This document shows, in pieces, positions 62,213 to 64,000 of a stretch of 64,000 nt of DNA. Source of the stretch: Tenacibaculum sp. MAR_2009_124 (GTDB lineage: Bacteria > Bacteroidota > Bacteroidia > Flavobacteriales > Flavobacteriaceae); assembly GCF_900105455.1 (NCBI RefSeq), contig NZ_FNSF01000002.1:179501-243500 (forward strand), given 5' to 3'. A model generated the notes under the pieces. That model worked only from the letters and a program-made list of their open reading frames with translations, searched no databases and was not told the DNA's origin. A program made the position numbers and the translations under genes. Position 1 is the first letter of the stretch; the number at the start of each line of letters is the position of its first letter.

Positions 62213-62759
62213 ATGCTGGATATATAATTTTATTTAAAGGAACATCAAGTTTGTTGATATCCGTTATAGATTCAATGGGAGGGTAGAAATTAAGTCCTAT
62301 GGTAGTAATATCTTTTCTGCAGGAAGCTAAAAATCGGTCGTAAAAACCTTTACCGTATCCAACGCGATAATTCTTTTTATCGGCCACTAATAGAGGTACA
62401 AATACTAAATCTATATTTTTAACTTCTACTTGTTGGGCATTAATAGGCTCTGGAATTCCATAATTGTTTTCAATTAATTTAGTATTCTCCGTTAATATAT
62501 AATGTTGTAATGTATTGTTTTCAAAATTACTTTTACTAACAATAACTGTTTTGTTATGCTTATGCAAAAAATCAACAATCGGATAGGTATTAATTTCTTT
62601 ATGCCTTGTTATTGAAAGGAAAATATGAATGTTCTGAATTTTGGAAAAGTCTAAATCATAAATTTGATCATAAATTGATTTTTGAAAGAGGTCAATTTCT
62701 GTTTTTGATAATTCCGTTCGTTTTTGCTTATATAGTTTCCTAGCGTCTTTTTTATTCAC
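62211..62759 (-). CDS. 5-formyltetrahydrofolate cyclo-ligase
   Basis: Cytoplasmic enzyme converting 5-formyl-THF to 5,10-methenyl-THF with ATP (182 aa). The N-terminal KKDARKLYKQKRTELS and the C-terminal folate/ATP loop RVGYGKGFYDRFL (about 132-144) match the family, as does DLVFVPLLVADKKN. Two bases separate it from the YjbR gene upstream in a four-gene unit. Confidence 0.93.
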   Translation of the reverse strand: MNKKDARKLYKQKRTELSKTEIDLFQKSIYDQIYDLDFSKIQNIHIFLSITRHKEINTYPIVDFLHKHNKTVIVSKSNFENNTLQHYILTENTKLIENNYGIPEPINAQQVEVKNIDLVFVPLLVADKKNYRVGYGKGFYDRFLASCRKDITTIGLNFYPPIESITDINKLDVPLNKIIYPA

Positions 62760-62761
62760 GA

Positions 62762-63127
62762 TTATAATAGCTTTAATTCTTCTTTTAGTTTTTTAGTAAG
62801 CCCTTTTACAACAAGGTCATAGGAGTGGTCAATTAGTTCAAAAGCAAATTTATCTGAAACATCGTCATTTATAGTAATGGTATTCCAATGCTTTTTATTC
62901 ATATGGTAACCAGGATTGATACTGTTGTATTCTCCTCTTAGTTCCTCGGCCCATTCAGGATCACATTTTAAGTTGATTTGAGTGTCTCCATTTTCCCATT
63001 TTTCCAATCCAATAAGTGCAAACATTTTTCCCATTACTTTAAAAACGAGTGTTACTTTATCAAAAGGAAACTCTTCTGATACTCCTTTTTTAGAAATACA
63101 GTACTGATGTAGTTGTTCAATATTCAT
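62762..63127 (-). CDS. MmcQ/YjbR family protein
   Basis: 121-residue protein of the YjbR (CyaY-like fold) group: MNIEQLHQYCISKKGVSEEF at the start, MGKMFALIGLEKWENGD, LKCDPEWAEELR and the typical HMNKKHWNTITI (about 75-86). DNA binding has been proposed for the family. Its start overlaps the end of the small membrane protein gene by four bases. Confidence 0.9.
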   Translation of the reverse strand: MNIEQLHQYCISKKGVSEEFPFDKVTLVFKVMGKMFALIGLEKWENGDTQINLKCDPEWAEELRGEYNSINPGYHMNKKHWNTITINDDVSDKFAFELIDHSYDLVVKGLTKKLKEELKLL

Positions 63128-63357
63128 GATTTTTTTATTAGTTTAATTACAAATAAACCTAAAGACATTAAGGAGACTAAAAATAAAAAATATTTTATAA
63201 TATTTACGGTTATAAAAAAGCCTAGTCCACCTGAAATATCACTATTATCAAACTGTAATTGCCAAGTTTTTATTGATTGAGAGTTTTTTATCCAAACGAA
63301 TAGAAGTCCAGAAAAGATAGAGGTGATTACTAATTTTATTTTTGGCTTGTTAACCAT
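63124..63357 (-). CDS. Small two-helix membrane protein, unknown
   Basis: 77-residue protein with two hydrophobic segments (about 8-24 and 46-70) and a soluble loop (NSQSIKTWQLQFDNSDISGG). No family recognised. The four-base overlap with the YjbR gene and the five-base gap to the DUF4230 gene support it as a real member of the operon. Confidence 0.65.
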   Translation of the reverse strand: MVNKPKIKLVITSIFSGLLFVWIKNSQSIKTWQLQFDNSDISGGLGFFITVNIIKYFLFLVSLMSLGLFVIKLIKKS

Positions 63358-63362
63358 TTCTA

Positions 63363-63974
63363 TTATTCTAGAAGGTGGTTATTTCCAGAAGGCAGTTCTA
63401 AAGAAGAATAATCAAGTTTCCAGCCAATAGTTTCTACTAGGTTTGTCATTAAAATGATAGCATCTAAAGCTTCTTGATTGGCTGTTTGCATTAAATTACT
63501 TTCTGGTACTTTCTGAAGAATATGTTCTTTAGCCTCTTTGTTTACTGAGGTCAGATCTTCAGAACTGAACTTGTTTAAAAATCCATTTTGAATATCATAA
63601 AAACGAATGTTTGGTTCAATAGAAAAAATTTCTGCTTCTGGGAATTCAGATAAAACAATGCTTTTTGTTTTATTATTAGCTTGCATTTTTATTTTTCTAA
63701 AATCAAAACCAATATGAACTTTGGCGTTAATTAGGATGATCGCTTTTTTCTTACTGGTAAAAAGTCCCATAAACTTTTCTTTTGAGTTTTCATGATGATA
63801 AATTTCAGCGAATTCACCTTCAACTGTAATAAGTTTTGATACTTTTTTAATTTTATCTAATAAAACAACTGATTGTTTTTCGGTCAAATTCTTTTTAGTT
63901 CGATAAGAGAACTTTTTGAATATAAAATATGATATGATAGCTCCAGAGGCTAATCCTAAAAAGAGTAATTCCAT
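63363..63974 (-). CDS. DUF4230 domain protein
   Basis: 203-residue protein with an N-terminal membrane anchor (about 3-20) and a DUF4230 domain: SKLITVEGEFAEIYHHEN, KKKAIILINAKVHIGFDF, SIVLSEFPEAEIFSIEPN and a C-terminal helix with ALDAIILMTNLVETIGW. Function unknown. First gene of the operon in the window; its promoter would lie in the last 26 bases or beyond the window. Confidence 0.88.
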   Translation of the reverse strand: MELLFLGLASGAIISYFIFKKFSYRTKKNLTEKQSVVLLDKIKKVSKLITVEGEFAEIYHHENSKEKFMGLFTSKKKAIILINAKVHIGFDFRKIKMQANNKTKSIVLSEFPEAEIFSIEPNIRFYDIQNGFLNKFSSEDLTSVNKEAKEHILQKVPESNLMQTANQEALDAIILMTNLVETIGWKLDYSSLELPSGNNHLLE

Positions 63975-64000
63975 GAAGACGAAGTTACTAAAAATAAAAA

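Overview
The window looks like chromosomal DNA of a member of the Flavobacteriaceae (phylum Bacteroidota), probably marine. The evidence is the strong AT-richness, promoters of the Bacteroidota type (TTTG, about 19 bp, TAnnTTTG) instead of Shine-Dalgarno-driven starts, two SusC/SusD pairs, a ResB-CcsA fusion, a Rho with a long disordered insert, and families common in this group (DUF4293, DUF1599, DUF4230, DUF1684, BT_3928). I saw no ribosomal RNA, CRISPR array, insertion sequence or prophage.

Layout. 1-7.0 kb: the end of murF, a CpsB/YwqE-type tyrosine phosphatase, and a convergent surface-polysaccharide module (Wzc-like kinase with a Tyr-Gly tail, Wza-like lipoprotein, PglF/WbpM-type dehydratase). 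7.0-17.5 kb: a small TPR protein, the fused cytochrome c assembly protein CcsBA, phosphatidylserine decarboxylase, a sterol-desaturase-family hydroxylase, the tightly packed operon udk - ftsB-like - mutA - mutB, and tRNA-Thr. 17.6-37.5 kb: an N-acetylglucosamine/chitooligosaccharide locus. On the minus strand it has a LytS/LytTR two-component pair, a NagP-like transporter, a NagX-like membrane acyltransferase and a small unknown. On the plus strand it has two SusC/SusD pairs, a NagB fused to a LmbE/PIG-L domain, a GH20 hexosaminidase and a GlcNAc kinase. 37.7-42.8 kb: a nitric oxide defence cluster (Rrf2 regulator, membrane protein, RIC/ScdA iron-sulfur repair protein, quinol NO reductase), then a secreted unknown and a DUF2024 protein. 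42.8-54.6 kb: tRNA-Pro and housekeeping genes (crcB, enoyl-CoA hydratase, DoxX/BT_3928, DUF1599, LOG, folP, cdaA, an ABC exporter, truA). 54.6-59.7 kb: a regulatory region with a small-RNA-like locus, a large hairpin repeat, and a TPR histidine kinase / lipoprotein / NarL-type regulator cluster. 59.7-64 kb: DUF4293, rho, and an operon with 5-formyltetrahydrofolate cyclo-ligase, YjbR, a small membrane protein and DUF4230.

How the parts work together. In the sugar locus, SusC/D pairs would import amino-sugar oligomers, GH20 would release GlcNAc, NagP would carry it across the inner membrane, the BadF-type kinase would phosphorylate it, and NagB would isomerise and deaminate it. No separate nagA deacetylase is present, and the LmbE domain on NagB could fill that gap (inference). 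In the NO cluster, the Rrf2 regulator probably senses NO through a cysteine-ligated cluster and controls repair and detoxification.

The least explained signals lie around the kinase/regulator cluster at 54.6-59.6 kb. An exact 18-nt C-rich motif occurs at the 5' end of a promoter-plus-terminator unit (candidate sRNA, about 54719-54791) and again, on the other strand, in the leader of the lipoprotein gene. That second copy sits in one of two adjacent, diverged segments of about 120 bp with inverted-repeat ends, one of which overlaps the end of the regulator gene. All family assignments come from reading motifs by eye; no database search was run.
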